A stretch of 64,000 nt of DNA from Selenomonas sp. AB3002 (lineage in GTDB: Bacteria; Bacillota; Negativicutes; Selenomonadales; Selenomonadaceae): the NCBI RefSeq assembly GCF_000702545.1, contig NZ_JNIO01000008.1, positions 1,798,001-1,862,000 on the forward strand, given 5' to 3'. The notes under the pieces were generated by a model, which saw only the letters and a list, made by a program, of their open reading frames with translations, had not been told where the DNA came from and searched no databases. This document shows, piece by piece, positions 26,298 to 35,487 of this stretch; position 1 is the first letter of the stretch, and the number at the start of each line of letters is the position of its first letter. A program made the position numbers and the translations under genes.

Positions 26298-26461
26298 AGG
26301 GCGTGTTGATTAAATGAGCTTGCCCCAGATTTGCTGGGATAGGCTGTCCATTGCAAGGCGACAAACCGGAGGCATAGCGGTGCTATGTCGAGGATTTGTC
26401 AACGCAGCAGGGACAGTCAAGACCAGTAAAGATGGGGTGAGTGAATTAATCAACACGCCCT
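26298..26461. mobile_element. MITE-like palindromic element, family B, copy 2
   Basis: A 164-base element with perfect 16-base terminal inverted repeats (AGGGCGTGTTGATTAA and its complement) and a central hairpin CATAGC-ggt-GCTATG. It has no coding capacity and no clear target-site duplication. Its core resembles that of the element at 23432-23565. It fills most of the atpI-atpZ gap; the remainder holds the atp promoter and leader. Confidence 0.7.
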
Positions 26462-26480
26462 GACATAAAATGAGCATAAT

Positions 26481-26717
26481 TCAAACCACGCCGTTTTCCT
26501 TGATTTGCCGGTAAAGGGTATAAATAGCCCCCGGAAAGCCTATGATGATTCCCACCAGCTTCCCTGCGTACCCCAATCCAAGATTTTCGTCAGCCAGATT
26601 GCCCAGCCAGAGGCAGATGCCCACAAACACGACAAAATAAATGCCTACACCGGACAGCAGGGCAAAGGCTCTGACAGCCTGCCTGAGGCCCTCATTCTTT
26701 CCGGGTTCTTCGCTCAT
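26481..26717 (-). CDS. atpZ: AtpZ-like small membrane protein
   Basis: A 78-residue protein with two membrane helices, of the AtpZ/AtpI family (PF09527 type) often found ahead of atp operons; in some bacteria it forms a magnesium/calcium channel with AtpI. The segment GKLVGIIIGFPGAIYTLYRQIKE is typical of the family's second half. It is on the same strand as the atp operon but separated from it by the MITE-like element and the operon promoter, so transcription with the operon is uncertain. Confidence 0.8.
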   Translation of the reverse strand: MSEEPGKNEGLRQAVRAFALLSGVGIYFVVFVGICLWLGNLADENLGLGYAGKLVGIIIGFPGAIYTLYRQIKENGVV

Positions 26718-26739
26718 CTTTTTCCCTCCACAACAAAGA

Positions 26740-26762
26740 GGCCCCCTGCCGGGCAGGGAGCC
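26740..26762 (-). terminator. Possible terminator after wecB
   Basis: On the minus strand a G/C-rich hairpin around CCCTGCC-c-GGCAGGG is followed by TCTTTGTT. The T run is interrupted, so this may be weak; read-through into atpZ is possible. Confidence 0.45.
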
Positions 26763-26770
26763 AGTGAACC

Positions 26771-27940
26771 TTATTTATCGCTGCCCATGAAAACGTCCGG
26801 GCGCTCGTCAGCCAGGCCATAATGATAGAGGATAGCCTGGATGATGCGGCGGCTGGCCTCGCCATCACCATAGGGATTGCAGGACTCAGCCATGCGGCTG
26901 TATTCTTTTTCATCGGTGAGGAGAAGTTTTGCTTCCTCATAGACGCGCTCACGGTCGGTGCCGATGAGCTTAACCGTGCCTGCGGCCACAGCCTCGGGGC
27001 GCTCGGTGGTATCCCGCAGCACCAGCACAGGCTTGCCCAGAGCCGGAGCCTCCTCCTGAACTCCGCCGGAATCCGTGAGGATCAGATGCGCCCTGCTCAT
27101 GAGGTTGGCAAAGGGCTCATAATCCAAGGGGTCGATAAGGTGTACTTTCTCAAGCCCCCCCAGTTCTTCATTGACCACTTCCCGCACCTTGGGGTTCTTG
27201 TGCACGGGGAAGACTACCTCCACATCGGCGAACTCCTCGGTGAGCTGCTTAAGTGCCTTGTACACATGACGCATGGGCTCACCCAGATTCTCACGGCGAT
27301 GGGTAGTTACAAGGATGATGCGCTTGTTCTGGAAGTCGATTTTCTTCAGTAGCTCATCTTCAAACTGGAAATCCTCCCGCACCGTATGGTGCAGGGCATC
27401 GATAACCGTATTGCCCGTGACGAAAATCTGCTCGGCAGGCACATTCTCTGCCAGCAGATTGCGCTCAGAAGTCTCCGTGGGCGCAAAATCCAGAGCTGCG
27501 ATGCAGCCCGTGAGCTTGCGGTTCATTTCCTCCGGGAAGGGAGAATAGATATTGTGGGTGCGGAGGCCTGCCTCCACATGGCCCACGGGAATCTGGTGGT
27601 AGTAGGCCGCCAGGGCGCCTGCAAAGGTAGTGGTGGTATCACCGTGTACCAGCACGATATCCGGCTTCTCCTCCTGCAGCACCTTGTCAAGGCCCATCAT
27701 GGCCTTGGAGGTGATGTCAAAAAGGGTCTGGCCGGCAGACATGATGTCCAGATCGTGGTCCGGCTTGATTTCGAAGAGGTTCAGTACCTGGTCAAGCATA
27801 TCCCTGTGCTGGGCTGTCACAGCCACCACCGGCGTAATCTCCTCCGGGTGCTTCTGGAGTTCCAGCACGATAGGAGCCATCTTGATGGCCTCCGGACGGG
27901 TGCCAAATACAGTCATCACCTTGATTTTCTTGTTTGCCAT
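26771..27940 (-). CDS. wecB: UDP-N-acetylglucosamine 2-epimerase (non-hydrolysing)
   Basis: A 389-residue cytoplasmic enzyme converting UDP-GlcNAc to UDP-ManNAc. Motifs: GTRPEAIKMAP at the N-terminus, HGDTTTTFAGALAAYY, HVEAGLRT and DSGGVQEEA. The ATG at 27940 has AAAGGTG 8 bases upstream; the frame is open 18 codons further. It lies just downstream of wecA, so UDP-ManNAc for a lipid-linked surface glycan is the likely use. Confidence 0.95.
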   Translation of the reverse strand: MANKKIKVMTVFGTRPEAIKMAPIVLELQKHPEEITPVVAVTAQHRDMLDQVLNLFEIKPDHDLDIMSAGQTLFDITSKAMMGLDKVLQEEKPDIVLVHGDTTTTFAGALAAYYHQIPVGHVEAGLRTHNIYSPFPEEMNRKLTGCIAALDFAPTETSERNLLAENVPAEQIFVTGNTVIDALHHTVREDFQFEDELLKKIDFQNKRIILVTTHRRENLGEPMRHVYKALKQLTEEFADVEVVFPVHKNPKVREVVNEELGGLEKVHLIDPLDYEPFANLMSRAHLILTDSGGVQEEAPALGKPVLVLRDTTERPEAVAAGTVKLIGTDRERVYEEAKLLLTDEKEYSRMAESCNPYGDGEASRRIIQAILYHYGLADERPDVFMGSDK

Positions 27941-27968
27941 AAATCTATCACCTTTCCCCATACAGATA

Positions 27969-27991
27969 AAGGCAGGGAACGAGCCTGCCTT
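27969..27991 (-). terminator. Possible weak terminator or attenuator between wecA and wecB
   Basis: AAGGCAGG and CCTGCCTT form a perfect 8-base stem with a 7-base loop. On the minus strand the following sequence is TTTATCTG, so only partial termination is likely. Confidence 0.35.
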
Positions 27992-28014
27992 CATTGGGAT
28001 TCCCTATTAACTGC

Positions 28015-29067
28015 TCAGTGCTGCTGGGCAGAATCATTCAAATGGAAAATACCGATTTTCTTGGCCCCAAAGAGCACTGCCGAAATAACCACGCACACAA
28101 TAGCGATGGACATCTGGGGGCTGACCTCCGTGAGAGCCACAGCGCTGAGACCCAGCAGGGCGCTGATGACGTACATCAAGAGCACTGCCTGACGCTGGGT
28201 GAAGCCCAGATCCAGCAGACGATGATGCAGATGACCCTTGTCCGGCTTGAAGATGGGCACTCCCCCACGGTAGCGGCGCACAATGGCAAAAGTGGTGTCC
28301 ATGATGGGCAGCCCCAATGCCAGGATGGGCACGATGAGGGCGATGGTAGCTGCGCTCTTCACCGCCCCGATGACGGAAATGCCAGCCAACATAAAGCCCA
28401 GGAACATGCTGCCAGAATCCCCCATGAAGATGCGGGCAGGATTGAAGTTATAGTAAAGGAAGCCAAAGGCAGCCCCGGCCAGAGCCGCCGTCAGCACGGC
28501 CACCAGCATGAAGCCCTGCTGCAGGGCCACCAGGAAGATGGTGACAGCCGCAATGGAGGAGACCCCCGCTGCCAGGCCGTCCAGGCCGTCAATCAGATTC
28601 ACCGTATTGGTCAGGCCCACAATCCAGAACAAGGTAGCAGGCACAGCCAGATACTCAAGGAAGAGATAATCCCCAAAGGGGTCAGTAATGAAATCAATCC
28701 TCACATCAAAGCCAATCACCAGCACGCAGGCGGCGATAATCTGTCCCAAGAGCTTCACCTTGGCAGGCAAATTGGTATAATCATCGATAAGGCCAATGAC
28801 CACAATCAGCGTGCCGCTGACCATCAGGCCAATGATTTCCTGCTGTACCTCAGCATCCACGCTCACCAGCACCAGCACAGCCGTCATAGCTGCCATGAAG
28901 GCCAGGTAAATGCCCAGCCCCCCAATGCGGGGAATGGGATTCTTATGCACTTTGCGGGCATCGGGCTTGTCAAGAGCCCCGGTTTTCTTTGCCAAAAAGA
29001 TAACCCCAGGCGTCACCAGCAGAGCCATTCCGGCGGCAATGATGAACGCCAACATATAATCCGGCAT
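28015..29067 (-). CDS. wecA: Undecaprenyl-phosphate GlcNAc-1-phosphate transferase
   Basis: A 350-residue polytopic enzyme of the MraY/WecA/TagO family with about ten membrane helices. It starts lipid-linked glycan synthesis by moving GlcNAc-1-P from UDP-GlcNAc to undecaprenyl phosphate. Motifs: VIGLIDDYTN (DD motif), NTVNLIDGLDGLAAG, IFMGDSGSMFLG, and the basic HLHHRLLDLG loop typical of WecA rather than MraY. With wecB it points to O-antigen or a similar polymer. The product sugar is inferred from the family. Confidence 0.92.
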   Translation of the reverse strand: MPDYMLAFIIAAGMALLVTPGVIFLAKKTGALDKPDARKVHKNPIPRIGGLGIYLAFMAAMTAVLVLVSVDAEVQQEIIGLMVSGTLIVVIGLIDDYTNLPAKVKLLGQIIAACVLVIGFDVRIDFITDPFGDYLFLEYLAVPATLFWIVGLTNTVNLIDGLDGLAAGVSSIAAVTIFLVALQQGFMLVAVLTAALAGAAFGFLYYNFNPARIFMGDSGSMFLGFMLAGISVIGAVKSAATIALIVPILALGLPIMDTTFAIVRRYRGGVPIFKPDKGHLHHRLLDLGFTQRQAVLLMYVISALLGLSAVALTEVSPQMSIAIVCVVISAVLFGAKKIGIFHLNDSAQQH

Positions 29068-29204
29068 AACTTAAGTCGCACTCCTTCAAATTCAAACGAA
29101 AAGGCACTCCTGCCTAAATAACAATCCTATTCTACCCCATGCCCATGGCAGTGTCAATAATGTATCTTATCCCTTGACAAGCATGAAAAAAAGCTGAAAG
29201 CATA

Positions 29205-29229
29205 TAAAAAGGAGTCCTGCGGACTCCCT
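29205..29229 (-). terminator. Terminator after comEB
   Basis: GGAGTCC and GGACTCC (29211-29217, 29221-29227) pair perfectly with a 3-base loop, followed on the minus strand by five T. It ends the unit that runs from the LPS export genes through comEB; upstream of wecA (29068-29204) I see only A/T-rich sequence. Confidence 0.8.
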
Positions 29230-29250
29230 TAGATTCTTATGAACAGTTCC

Positions 29251-29709
29251 TTATGCAATTTCATCCGGCCTGCAAGTGATGATGCTGCCGTCTGTCTCGT
29301 AGTAGACCACCTGGGAAAGCTTCGCATTGCGCAGCATGCGCCTGCAAAGGAGACAAGGCTTGCCGGAGGCCAGTGTGCCGTCGGCGTTGTAGCCTACGAT
29401 GTAGATGGTGGCACCTTCCATGAGAGCCGGGTCGGCATTGATGATGGCGTTCTGCTCCGCGTGGACAGCCACGCAGAGCTCGTAGTTCTGCCCCTTTGGG
29501 ACTTTCAGCCGCTCGCGCTCGCAGAGACCCGTATCGATGCAGTTGGCCTCGCCTCTGGGGGCGCCGTTGTAGCCGGTGCTGATGATGATCTTGTCCTTGA
29601 CTATGATGGCTCCGTAGCGCCGGCGCAGGCAGGTGGCACGGCGGCCAACCGCTTTGGCAATGTCAAGAAAATACTCCGTCCAGTCAGGACGGCTCTGCTG
29701 CTCTCCCAT
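29251..29709 (-). CDS. comEB: dCMP deaminase (ComEB family)
   Basis: A 152-residue zinc deaminase. The motif AVHAEQNAI has the zinc His and catalytic Glu, and KPCLLCRRML has the two zinc Cys. It converts dCMP to dUMP for thymidylate synthesis. In Bacillus the homologue is the second gene of the comE operon; here it lies after a YqgF-like gene, with no competence genes around it. Confidence 0.92.
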   Translation of the reverse strand: MGEQQSRPDWTEYFLDIAKAVGRRATCLRRRYGAIIVKDKIIISTGYNGAPRGEANCIDTGLCERERLKVPKGQNYELCVAVHAEQNAIINADPALMEGATIYIVGYNADGTLASGKPCLLCRRMLRNAKLSQVVYYETDGSIITCRPDEIA

Positions 29710-29721
29710 TTGGCTTCCTCC

Positions 29722-30123
29722 TCACACAGGTCCTTTATCAATTTCCCGGCGGGCAAGTATCACCGCCACCAGGTCATCCACTGGCTCCGGAGGCACCTGC
29801 ATGGTGACAGGCAGGAACCGTCGCCATCCTTTAGGCGGATTTACCTGCCAGTAAAGCTTTTTGGCTTCCTCCGTGGTGCGGTATTCATCCACCACCTTCA
29901 GAGTCATTCCCGGCAAAACTTTCTTCAAGCGCCCCTCCGCCTCCTTGCTGGTGGTGCCATTGCCCATTATCAAACAAACAGGATCATGTTCCCTGGCCCT
30001 GGCTATGGCAAACTCTTCCAAGGCTTTTGTTTCAATCACCTGCCGCCAAAGGATTTCCCCCTGGTCATTCAATACTGCCAGACCGCATTTATCCCGACCC
30101 GGATCCAGTGCCATGATATTCAT
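29722..30123 (-). CDS. YqgF/RuvX-like RNase H-fold protein
   Basis: A 133-residue protein with the start of an RNase H fold: MALDPGRDKCGLAV (first acidic residue), CLIMGNGTTSKEAE, a later Glu in VVDEYRTTEEA, and a C-terminal VDDLVAVILA. The arrangement resembles YqgF (pre-16S rRNA processing) and RuvC-like Holliday-junction enzymes, but it is diverged. I start at the ATG at 30123, 8 bases after AAAGGTG. It lies between the DUF3084 gene and comEB with short gaps. Confidence 0.65.
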   Translation of the reverse strand: MNIMALDPGRDKCGLAVLNDQGEILWRQVIETKALEEFAIARAREHDPVCLIMGNGTTSKEAEGRLKKVLPGMTLKVVDEYRTTEEAKKLYWQVNPPKGWRRFLPVTMQVPPEPVDDLVAVILARREIDKGPV

Positions 30124-30137
30124 GCTCGATACACCTT

Positions 30138-31373
30138 TCATTTTGCAGTATAAATACCATCACTGTCCTGGGCAGGCTCCAGCTTGAAGTCAAGTCTCAA
30201 CGGCCCCAGGGCATCCGTGGCATCGCGGGCATAGGCAGTAAGCACGATGTGGTCAGTGCAGCTCCGAAGGTTTTCCACCAGATTGTAGAACTGCGCCCCT
30301 TCGATGACACCTACGGAACCGCGGATAGGATCGGGCAGTATGCCCTTGGCCACCGCTGCCTGATTGACATTCATCAAGAAATCCATGGCCACCATCTCTG
30401 CCTCTTCCTCATCATGCTTCCTGAGAGTATACGGTTTGGCGAGAATGAGCTCCTTGCTGCCATAGATGATGCTGTTCTTATAAAGTTCCAGAGAAGCGCG
30501 GACAACTTCCCCGCGCACCAGATTGCCAGCGGCAACGATGCGCACTACCATATCCTGGGAACTTTCAGCAATAGCCTTGATGGCTGCCTCAGCTTCTGGC
30601 TGATATATCCAAAGGCCCTGATCTGTCTGATTGATGCCCAGGCGGGCAGACACATTGCGGTTAGCCAGCTGGGCCAGCGACTGAAGGTCTGCCTCCACAG
30701 CTTCCTCGCTGCGGCCCCCCTGGATTACTCCGCTGGCCAGGATTTCCCCTGCCCTGAAGGTTATGTCACCCTCACGCATGGTAATGAGACCATCCCTGAG
30801 ACGCTCTGCATTCTGCTCAAGATTCTTGTTATCCTTGCTGAGCTTTTCATTATTCTCTGCCAGGCTGTCATTATCTGCCAATAGGGACTGGTTTTCACTG
30901 CTCAGGCTGTCCCTCTCTCTTTGCAGGTTTTCCTTTTCCTGCTGCAGAAGATCATTGCCTGCCTGCAGTTCACGGGATACAGCCTCTAATTCCTTCTGCT
31001 GGTTCTGGAGTTTTTCCACATCCACTTTGGCCTTATCCAGAGCGCTGTCAGCTGCTTCCTTCTCCACCCGGGCAGCCTGCAGCTCGCCTGTAGCCTGCTC
31101 AATGCCCGCCTGCATTTCCGCCATGTGACGCTTGAGCTTTTCCATGCCAAAGAGCGCCGTGCGGACATTTTCAGAGGTAGCCGCCAATACTGCAAAAGTC
31201 ATGGTGGTAATCAGGGCCCCGGTGATGATGGTGACGATGATGGAGGTGTGCCGGGGACGCAGACCAAAAATAGACAAGCGCTTTTTGCCTATCTTGGTGC
31301 CAAGTCTGTCGCCAATAAAGGCAATAGCCCCACCTGTCAGTATCAAGACTGCTATGAGAAATACGCCATACAT
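30138..31373 (-). CDS. DUF3084 membrane coiled-coil protein
   Basis: A 411-residue protein: two N-terminal membrane helices (~3-20 and ~45-65) around a basic loop (GLRPRHTSIIVTIITGA), a long coiled coil (~75-200, Glu/Gln/Lys-rich), and a C-terminal globular region (ITFRAGEILASGVIQ..., ...VGVIEGAQFYNLVENL). This is the DUF3084 layout found in cyanobacteria and Negativicutes, both diderm groups. The function is unknown. Its place right after the LPS transporter genes suggests an envelope role (inference). Confidence 0.85.
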   Translation of the reverse strand: MYGVFLIAVLILTGGAIAFIGDRLGTKIGKKRLSIFGLRPRHTSIIVTIITGALITTMTFAVLAATSENVRTALFGMEKLKRHMAEMQAGIEQATGELQAARVEKEAADSALDKAKVDVEKLQNQQKELEAVSRELQAGNDLLQQEKENLQRERDSLSSENQSLLADNDSLAENNEKLSKDNKNLEQNAERLRDGLITMREGDITFRAGEILASGVIQGGRSEEAVEADLQSLAQLANRNVSARLGINQTDQGLWIYQPEAEAAIKAIAESSQDMVVRIVAAGNLVRGEVVRASLELYKNSIIYGSKELILAKPYTLRKHDEEEAEMVAMDFLMNVNQAAVAKGILPDPIRGSVGVIEGAQFYNLVENLRSCTDHIVLTAYARDATDALGPLRLDFKLEPAQDSDGIYTAK

Positions 31374-31424
31374 CTGCTATTGCCACCTTTCCTGGTTAGA
31401 TTTCCTGCTGCTTATCTTGCTGTG

Positions 31425-32525
31425 TTATTTGGAAGCCCGCCTGATAAGGAATCCTCCTGCCAGCAGGCCCACGATGTTCGGTATCCAGACTGCCAGCATG
31501 GGAGCCAGAGCCCCGCTTCTTGCCAGGGCATTGCCCATAGTCATGAGCGCATAGTAGAAAAAGATGATGATGACGCTCATAGCAAAACCGGCAGAGGAAG
31601 AATTGCGGTTAGGCTGCAGCCCCAGCGGTATGCCGACCAGGGCAAATACCAGGCTCGCCATGGGCACGCTTACGCGCTGATAAAGCTCTGCTTCCAGCTT
31701 GTTGGTGTTTACAAACTGGGTCTTCATAATGTCAATCTCAGCCCGCAGCTCCTTCATGGTGAGCTCTGAAGGCTCCTTCTGTGCCCTGACTATCTGCTTG
31801 GGAGCGGAAGCCACAGGCAGGGTCTGCTTGTCAAAGCGCAGGGTATGCGCCTTCTTGTCCTCGCCTTCGGCCATATCATAGATAATGCCGTTGTGCATGG
31901 TCCACTCCTGGCCATTCCACTCAGCGTACTCAGCATTCTCCACATGGGTTACCTTGCCGTCCACGCCGAATTCCTGCATGGTGACACCTGTCAAATGCTC
32001 CGTCTCAGCTTCATAAAGGCGGGCATAGACAAGGCGCTGTATTTTACCGTCCCTGATTTCCTTCAGGATAACGTGCTCCTGGGATTGCAAGGTAGTATTG
32101 CCCTCAATCTCATAGTAGATTACATTGCGGTAAGCGCTGTTGGCCCAAGGCACCACGTATTCATTGAAGGCAATTGCGCCAATGCTCACCACCAGCCCCA
32201 TAAGAATAGCGGGGGTAGCAATGCGTGTAAAGCCCACACCGCAGGATTTCATAGCGGTTATTTCCGAAGAACCGGACAGCTTGCCAAAAGTCAAAAGCGT
32301 AGCCAAAAGCATGGACATGGGAAATGTCCAGATAATGACACTGGGCATGCTGAACACAAATACTTTCAGCACCGCCGAAAGGGAAGCACCATAATCCGTA
32401 ATGAACCTGGCAATCTTAAAGAGCGTGCCTGAGCCGATGAACACGGCAGAAAAAGCACAGATGCCAAAGAGGAAGGACAGGAAGATCTCCCTGAATATGT
32501 ATTTGTCTAATATTCTCAGCTTCAT
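31425..32525 (-). CDS. LPS export permease, LptF/LptG family
   Basis: A 366-residue YjgP/YjgQ protein: three membrane helices, a periplasmic jellyroll (~125-265), three more helices. The start RILDKYIFREIFLSFLFG is typical. It forms the membrane part of the LptB2FG transporter that pulls LPS out of the inner membrane. Only one such gene is visible, although the complex normally needs LptF and LptG; either it acts as a homodimer or the second gene lies elsewhere. Confidence 0.92.
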   Translation of the reverse strand: MKLRILDKYIFREIFLSFLFGICAFSAVFIGSGTLFKIARFITDYGASLSAVLKVFVFSMPSVIIWTFPMSMLLATLLTFGKLSGSSEITAMKSCGVGFTRIATPAILMGLVVSIGAIAFNEYVVPWANSAYRNVIYYEIEGNTTLQSQEHVILKEIRDGKIQRLVYARLYEAETEHLTGVTMQEFGVDGKVTHVENAEYAEWNGQEWTMHNGIIYDMAEGEDKKAHTLRFDKQTLPVASAPKQIVRAQKEPSELTMKELRAEIDIMKTQFVNTNKLEAELYQRVSVPMASLVFALVGIPLGLQPNRNSSSAGFAMSVIIIFFYYALMTMGNALARSGALAPMLAVWIPNIVGLLAGGFLIRRASK

Positions 32526-32536
32526 CCTGCCTCTCC

Positions 32537-33271
32537 TTACATACTGAAATTATCGCCCAGATAGAATTTCCTGGCGATGGGACTGTTGGCTATGGTGTCG
32601 CTGTCACCTTCCAGAAGGATCTTGCCGTTGTTGAGAATGTAAGCCCTGTCCACAATCTGCAGTGTCTCGCGGACGTTGTGATCCGTAATGAGGATGCCCA
32701 TGCCCCGCTGCTTGAGATACTGGACAATCTCCTGAATATCTGCCACAGCCAGGGGGTCAACCCCCGCAAAGGGCTCGTCCAGCAGGATAAACTGCGGTTC
32801 CAAGGCCAGGCACCTTGCTATCTCCACCCGGCGGCGCTCACCACCGGAAAGCTCTGTGCCCTTCCTTTCCCGCACATGGCCGATATGGAATTCCTCCAAA
32901 AGGGATTCGTACTTGTGACGCTGTTCTGCCTTGGAAAGTTCTGTGGTCTCAAGAATGGCCATGATATTTTCCTCAACCGTCAGCTTGCGGAAAATAGACG
33001 CCTCCTGAGGCAGATAAGAAATGCCCAGCCGCGCACGGCGGTACATGGGCATACCGGCAATATTGACCCCGGACAGATTCACCTCTCCGGAATCGGGCTT
33101 CTCAAGGCCCACTATCATGTAAAAGCTGGTGGTTTTGCCGGCACCGTTAGGGCCCAAAAGACCAACTATCTCGCCTTTTTCCACCCGCAGGGACACACGG
33201 TCAACTACGGTACGGTCCTTGAACCTTTTCACCAGGTTCTTGGCTTCGATATGCAAAGCTAAGTCCTCCAC
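32537..33271 (-). CDS. lptB: LPS export ATPase LptB
   Basis: A 244-residue ABC ATPase with Walker [10 protein letters not shown], signature [15 protein letters not shown] and Walker [16 protein letters not shown]. It powers LPS extraction by the LptFG permease. It lies between lptA and the permease gene with ~10-base gaps, as in other diderms. Confidence 0.96.
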   Translation of the reverse strand: MEDLALHIEAKNLVKRFKDRTVVDRVSLRVEKGEIVGLLGPNGAGKTTSFYMIVGLEKPDSGEVNLSGVNIAGMPMYRRARLGISYLPQEASIFRKLTVEENIMAILETTELSKAEQRHKYESLLEEFHIGHVRERKGTELSGGERRRVEIARCLALEPQFILLDEPFAGVDPLAVADIQEIVQYLKQRGMGILITDHNVRETLQIVDRAYILNNGKILLEGDSDTIANSPIARKFYLGDNFSM

Positions 33272-33281
33272 TCCAATACTG

Positions 33282-33968
33282 TTACTGTGCTGCCTTGGCC
33301 GAGCCGTCCTTTGCCATGTAAAGGGTCAGCTTGTTGCCACGCAGGGTGTTGTTATCCTGCACGGCCCAGGCATGACCAGTCATGACGGCCTTGCCTTCAT
33401 CCTTGCCATAATAATCCACCCGGTCGCCGCCGGCTTCCAAATCCTTGGTAGGACTGTTGACATAGGCATTGCCTACCCCAACATAGTGCTCATCCTTCAG
33501 CCAGCCCTCCAGGAAATCTGCCCTGAAGAAGCCATCCTTGCTGCTGGCAGTGCCGCCATTATCCAGCCTGATGTAATCATTCTGGGTGGGATAGTAATCT
33601 ACCCTTTCCCCTTTGAACTCCCTGTCCTGCTGTGTGCCGTGAACGCTGCCCATTGCCATCATGTGATCCTGTCCCTCAGAAATCAATTGGTCGCAGGTAA
33701 TGCGCATATCACCCTTGACAGCAATGACATTGCCGATGACAGAGCCGGCCATGGTCTTGATATTGTAGGTGGCCTTTGTTCCCGTAACCTTGGCATCACC
33801 GCGCTTCATCAGCACATTATCCGTGGCTACCACTTCGCCGGTGCGCATATCGTATTCCACGGTATCAGCATCCAGGGAAGCAGGCTCCTTGTTGTCTGCC
33901 GCCAGCGCCAGGGAACTTGCCAGCAGGCTGAAGGCCAGCCCTGCTCCTATTATTTTCATTTTATTCAT
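33282..33968 (-). CDS. lptA: LptA/OstA-like periplasmic LPS-binding protein
   Basis: A 228-residue protein with a cleavable signal peptide (...LASSLALAA) and beta-strand repeats of the OstA type ([20 protein letters not shown], ...[14 protein letters not shown]). LptA forms the bridge that carries LPS across the periplasm. It overlaps the lptC stop by 8 bases and precedes lptB. Confidence 0.9.
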   Translation of the reverse strand: MNKMKIIGAGLAFSLLASSLALAADNKEPASLDADTVEYDMRTGEVVATDNVLMKRGDAKVTGTKATYNIKTMAGSVIGNVIAVKGDMRITCDQLISEGQDHMMAMGSVHGTQQDREFKGERVDYYPTQNDYIRLDNGGTASSKDGFFRADFLEGWLKDEHYVGVGNAYVNSPTKDLEAGGDRVDYYGKDEGKAVMTGHAWAVQDNNTLRGNKLTLYMAKDGSAKAAQ

Positions 33969-34557
33969 CAGCTTTGCCTCCCGACTTCTTCATTTCCTCC
34001 GCCATAGCTTTGGCCTTTTCCTCATTGCGTTCCAAATGGGCATGACCTATGGCCTTTACTTTATTGAAGCTCTCGCTGCTCTCGATTTTGTCAGCGGTGA
34101 TCAGCAGGTCTTCACGGACAGATTTCACATCTCCCAGAGCAGTAAGGATCTCTTCCTTATTCTTCCACTCCAATTCCTTGCTGGTGAGAATGGCACCGTC
34201 ACTGTAAGTGATAACAATATTGCCAGCGAGCTTTACGTCTCTAGACTTGCCTCCATAGACACCGCCATCGGCCTTCAGCTCCGCCACCTTGCCGTCCTCG
34301 GCGTAGAAGTGGCCAGTGATGCCCTGCATGGTCACATCCTGGGTATCCACATCCACTTCAATATGCTCAGAGGTCAAATCCCAGAGCTTCCTGCCATTCT
34401 TTTCCTCGCTGATGGTGTTGCCATCATAACTCATAACTTTTTTCTCAGGCTTGGGCACTTCTTTGGGTACCTCCGGCACCGTGGCCACCGCCCACACAAT
34501 CAGCCCCACTGCCAGTATGGCAATGACTGCCACCAGAGCCTTGGCTTTATTATTCAT
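33961..34557 (-). CDS. lptC: LptC-like LPS export protein
   Basis: A 198-residue protein with one N-terminal membrane helix (~6-26) and a periplasmic OstA-like beta jellyroll that passes LPS from LptFG to LptA. A C-terminal Glu/Lys-rich tail is present. The ATG at 34557 has AGGAGG 7 bases upstream; the long upstream extension of the frame is inside the previous gene. Start and the previous stop overlap by 4 bases. Confidence 0.88.
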   Translation of the reverse strand: MNNKAKALVAVIAILAVGLIVWAVATVPEVPKEVPKPEKKVMSYDGNTISEEKNGRKLWDLTSEHIEVDVDTQDVTMQGITGHFYAEDGKVAELKADGGVYGGKSRDVKLAGNIVITYSDGAILTSKELEWKNKEEILTALGDVKSVREDLLITADKIESSESFNKVKAIGHAHLERNEEKAKAMAEEMKKSGGKADE

Positions 34558-35471
34558 GCCTTTTCCTCCTTGGACAGAGACGTGTGGTGCTTGCCTGATT
34601 TCATCTGCTCCGGGGCAGTGTTCCAGCGCTTCTGGAACCAGAGCCACTGGGTGGGATTCTCACGAATGACACTCTCCAAGATCCTGGTCATCTCAACGGT
34701 AAAATCATAGAGGTCCTTATCAGGATCCCCCGTATCCTTATAGCGCATGACTTCTTTGATAATGACCTTATGCTTGCCATTCGGCTGCCTGATGATAAAA
34801 GCTGGCAGTACAGGAGCATGGAACTTCCGGGCAAAGACCGCAGGCCCCATAGGAGTGGCAGCAGGCTTTCCCAAAAAATCTATCAGCGCTCCGCCCGGGC
34901 CGCCGTCCTGATCGGCCAGGAACCCCAGAATCTTGCCAGCCTTCAAAGCCCTGGCTGCCGCCATGAGCTCGCTGGTGCCACGGGAAAAAATCTGCACGTT
35001 GATGGTCTTTCTGAGGTCATCCAGCGCATTGGTGTACTGGATATTGGGCTGGGGCTTGGCAATGGCAGTGACGGGCAGGTCATTCATGGTAAAGGCAGCA
35101 GACAGCCACTCCCAGGTGCCGATATGCCCAGTAAGAACTACCACACCTTTGCCCTCGGCAATAGCCGCCTGCATACGCTCAAGATGATCGATTTCCACAA
35201 ACCTGGAAAAATTCTCCTTGTTCTTCAGCGCAGGCATGTAGAGGATTTCCAGCACGTTCCTGGCCAGATTCACAAAGGATTCCCTGACCAGACGCCTTGC
35301 CGCCGCCTCATCTATTCCCAGGGCGGGCATCATCTGGGCCACCGCACGCTCCCTCTGTTTTTTTATCAGGAGGTAGTAAAGGTTCCCCAGCACCCTTCCC
35401 ACTGCCATAAGCAGGCCATAGGGGAGGTGACAGCAGACCTTGCTCATGAACATTACCAATTTATACTGCAT
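34554..35471 (-). CDS. lpxL: Lipid A acyltransferase, LpxL/HtrB family
   Basis: A 305-residue inner-membrane acyltransferase. The HxxxxxE/D catalytic motif appears as GHIGTWEWL near residue 118-126, and the family blocks FLADQDGGPGG and NPTQWLWFQKRW are present. It adds a secondary acyl chain to lipid A after Kdo addition. The ATG at 35471 follows GGGAGAG by 8 bases; earlier in-frame codons lack a ribosome site. A second member lies at 50332-51204, so each may add one of the two secondary chains. Confidence 0.9.
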   Translation of the reverse strand: MQYKLVMFMSKVCCHLPYGLLMAVGRVLGNLYYLLIKKQRERAVAQMMPALGIDEAAARRLVRESFVNLARNVLEILYMPALKNKENFSRFVEIDHLERMQAAIAEGKGVVVLTGHIGTWEWLSAAFTMNDLPVTAIAKPQPNIQYTNALDDLRKTINVQIFSRGTSELMAAARALKAGKILGFLADQDGGPGGALIDFLGKPAATPMGPAVFARKFHAPVLPAFIIRQPNGKHKVIIKEVMRYKDTGDPDKDLYDFTVEMTRILESVIRENPTQWLWFQKRWNTAPEQMKSGKHHTSLSKEEKA

Positions 35472-35487
35472 GGACCGAACTCTCCCA

